A stretch of 64,000 nucleotides of DNA from an uncultured Helicobacteraceae bacterium. Lineage in GTDB: Bacteria; Campylobacterota; Campylobacteria; Campylobacterales; Helicobacteraceae. The notes beneath the pieces were generated by a model, which was not told the origin of the DNA, made no database searches, and worked only from the letters and a program-made list of their open reading frames with translations. Below are positions 62,756 through 64,000 of this stretch, piece by piece. Location: positions 4,957-68,956 of the forward strand of contig CAKUOH010000010.1 in the NCBI GenBank assembly GCA_934668765.1, in the 5' to 3' direction. Position numbers and translations under genes: made by a program. The first letter of the stretch is position 1, and every line of letters starts with the position of its first letter.

Positions 62756-63919
62756 CTATGATTTTAAAAATCGCCACGCTATTTTGCGCCATAATGCGCG
62801 AATCCATTTTAATGGCGATATGGCGATATGGCGAATCTTCCAAAGTGCGTTTTTAACGCGAATCGTTCGCATAAGAGCAATTCTCTCGCTTTGCCTTTGC
62901 GAAAAATACGCATTTAAACGCTGCCCATATTTGATTTGTTTTGTCCCTTTTGTGAAAATATTATCAAAAAAATTCGCCAAAATCTGCTCTGCGTGATTTG
63001 TCATTGATTCGATGGTAGAATCGATATGTTCCGCGCTCCAAATATCATCTGTATTCCCTTTCTGCCCCCCCCCATTTGCAAATTTTTCGCCCAAAAATTC
63101 TTCCAAACATTCCGTGCGGAAAATAGGCTCTTTTCGCATTGTTTCAAACGCACTATCATCATTATCAATGCGCTCTATTTCTTTAATCGCGGATTCTATG
63201 CTATCAAAATTATGCACATTGATAAAGGCTTTGGGGTTAAATATAGGGCGGAATTTTGCGTATTTTTCATCGCATAAACTCTCATCACCCCAATAAATCG
63301 GCACACACCCAGCAGTAAAGGCTTGAATAATCTTTTCGGTTACATAGCCTTTTTGCGAAGAATTTTCAAAACATAAATTAAATTTATAGTTTTTTAACCA
63401 CGCATTTTTATCCTTAATAAATGCACCGCCGATATTGTTTTTCCATCTGCCACCCGAATCAACCTTCTTGTATTCGCACAGCTTTTCAAAAAACTCATCA
63501 CGAATTTTATCGGCACTTCCATTACTTACCATAAAAGAGCAAAATTTTTCTTTTTTATCATAGATTAAATGTTTTTTAAGCGCGAATTTTAAATCTTGCA
63601 AATATAAAAGATAATGTGGATACGACAAACAACGCTCACCAAAATCCATCAAATAAGTGCTAATGCCATAATCCGCAAGATTCCAATCTATTGCTATATT
63701 TTCCCAAGCGATACAAATCCGCACACAATCTTTACTATACGCCAAATGCGAATCACCAAACACGCTGTAAATTAAATATTTTGGATTATCATTCCATTTA
63801 AACTCATACTTATGCCCTAAATGCTTTTGTAGAGTTTGTATCAAAGGTTCATTTTTAAAATTTATTTCATCAACACTATCCCACCAATCAACGATTTTTA
63901 TATCGATTTGTTTTTTCAT
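62756..63919 (-). CDS. GT10 alpha-1,3-fucosyltransferase-like, phase-variable, in frame (ON)
   Basis: 387 residues. IKIVDWWDSVDE at the start and the GT10 donor-site block YKFNLCFENSSQKGYVTEKI...PIYWGDES (about 192-232), then NPKAFINVHNFDS, match H. pylori FutA/FutB, which add fucose to LacNAc of the O-antigen to make Lewis antigens. The basic C-terminus (YGQRLNAYFSQRQSERIALM...) would bind the membrane. A run of nine G (plus-strand C9, 63065-63073) encodes GGG after FAN; one base changed would truncate the protein. ATG 63919 is preferred on homology; an ATG at 63952 is an alternative. Confidence 0.87.
   Translation of the reverse strand: MKKQIDIKIVDWWDSVDEINFKNEPLIQTLQKHLGHKYEFKWNDNPKYLIYSVFGDSHLAYSKDCVRICIAWENIAIDWNLADYGISTYLMDFGERCLSYPHYLLYLQDLKFALKKHLIYDKKEKFCSFMVSNGSADKIRDEFFEKLCEYKKVDSGGRWKNNIGGAFIKDKNAWLKNYKFNLCFENSSQKGYVTEKIIQAFTAGCVPIYWGDESLCDEKYAKFRPIFNPKAFINVHNFDSIESAIKEIERIDNDDSAFETMRKEPIFRTECLEEFLGEKFANGGGQKGNTDDIWSAEHIDSTIESMTNHAEQILANFFDNIFTKGTKQIKYGQRLNAYFSQRQSERIALMRTIRVKNALWKIRHIAISPLKWIRALWRKIAWRFLKS
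63065..63073 (-). repeat. G9 homopolymer in fucosyltransferase gene
   Basis: Coding strand GCAAAT, nine G, CAGAAAGG: 23 bases identical to the motif in the GtrII-like gene at 14908-14930, which is read there on the opposite strand. Confidence 0.92.
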
Positions 63920-64000
63920 CAAATTTACTTTATACACCGACCACTGCTGCATTGATTAAGCGTGCTTGCGCGTGGCAAAGCGGCATTGCCTCTTCTATCC

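Overview
The window is chromosomal DNA of a Helicobacter-type member of the Campylobacterota (epsilon-proteobacteria). It is AT-rich, with UUG/GUG starts beside AUG. It carries Helicobacter-like genes: CheV of the HP0019 type, fliI, fliR, an alpha-1,3-fucosyltransferase with a G tract, and YbiT-type ABC-F. Gene orders known from H. pylori are kept: SH3 protein-aroE, thrB-DUF448-infB-rbfA-rimP, alpha/beta hydrolase-murF-HIT, tig-clpP, rpsB-tsf, argS-tatA. The species cannot be named from the sequence, but four GtrII-like paralogues and the many interspersed palindromes suggest an enterohepatic-type Helicobacter rather than H. pylori.

Layout. 1-5935: cell-wall, lipid and folate genes, then an Mla-type lipid transport operon (STAS-MlaE, MlaF, MlaD, auxiliary lipoprotein). 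5936-6960: an acquired segment holding an unknown 259-aa protein, bounded by a 68-bp direct duplication of the 3' end of the neighbouring ABC-F gene. 6960-14179: ABC-F, MMPL exporter, CheV, CynX-type MFS carrier, ArgG. 14180-19576: palindromic repeats, a GtrII-like glycosyltransferase with a G9/C9 tract, CorC/CNNM-like protein, KdsB, GspS-like enzyme. 19581-21588: a probable type II restriction-modification pair. 21717-28863: threonine, translation, riboflavin and tRNA-modification genes. 28914-31331: a membrane protein and a frameshifted methyltransferase. 31401-35078: iron/siderophore-type ABC importer and sodB. 35319-36684: a secreted protein with four internal repeats and a 52-aa His-rich lipoprotein. 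36753-41183: FliI, trigger factor, ClpP, degenerate GGDEF protein. 41413-46023: three tandem GtrII-like genes, the first switched off by a G10 tract. 46164-50120: DUF5666 protein, FliR, LolD-like ATPase, EF-Ts, S2. 50310-60564: CopA, BamE-like lipoprotein, YceI, GpsA, ArgS, TatA, HIT, MurF, hydrolase. 60683-63919: GatB, four tRNAs (Ser, Cys, Leu, Gly) and a GT10 fucosyltransferase.

Two themes stand out. First, two families of short palindromes lie both between genes and inside genes. Family A has a CCCTCCCTTGCGGAGGG-type core; family B runs from GATTGCCACG to CGCAATGAC. Within FolB, MlaF, the MMPL protein, KdsB, CopA, RbfA and trigger factor they keep the frame open, and unrelated hosts carry the same inserted peptide, much as Rickettsia palindromic elements do. 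Second, surface-glycan genes are built for phase variation. The same 23-bp motif (GCAAAT, nine G, CAGAAAGG) sits in opposite coding orientations in GtrII-like genes and in the fucosyltransferase, and one GtrII copy has ten G and is out of frame. KdsB, the GtrII proteins and the fucosyltransferase together point to a lipopolysaccharide with switchable decoration.
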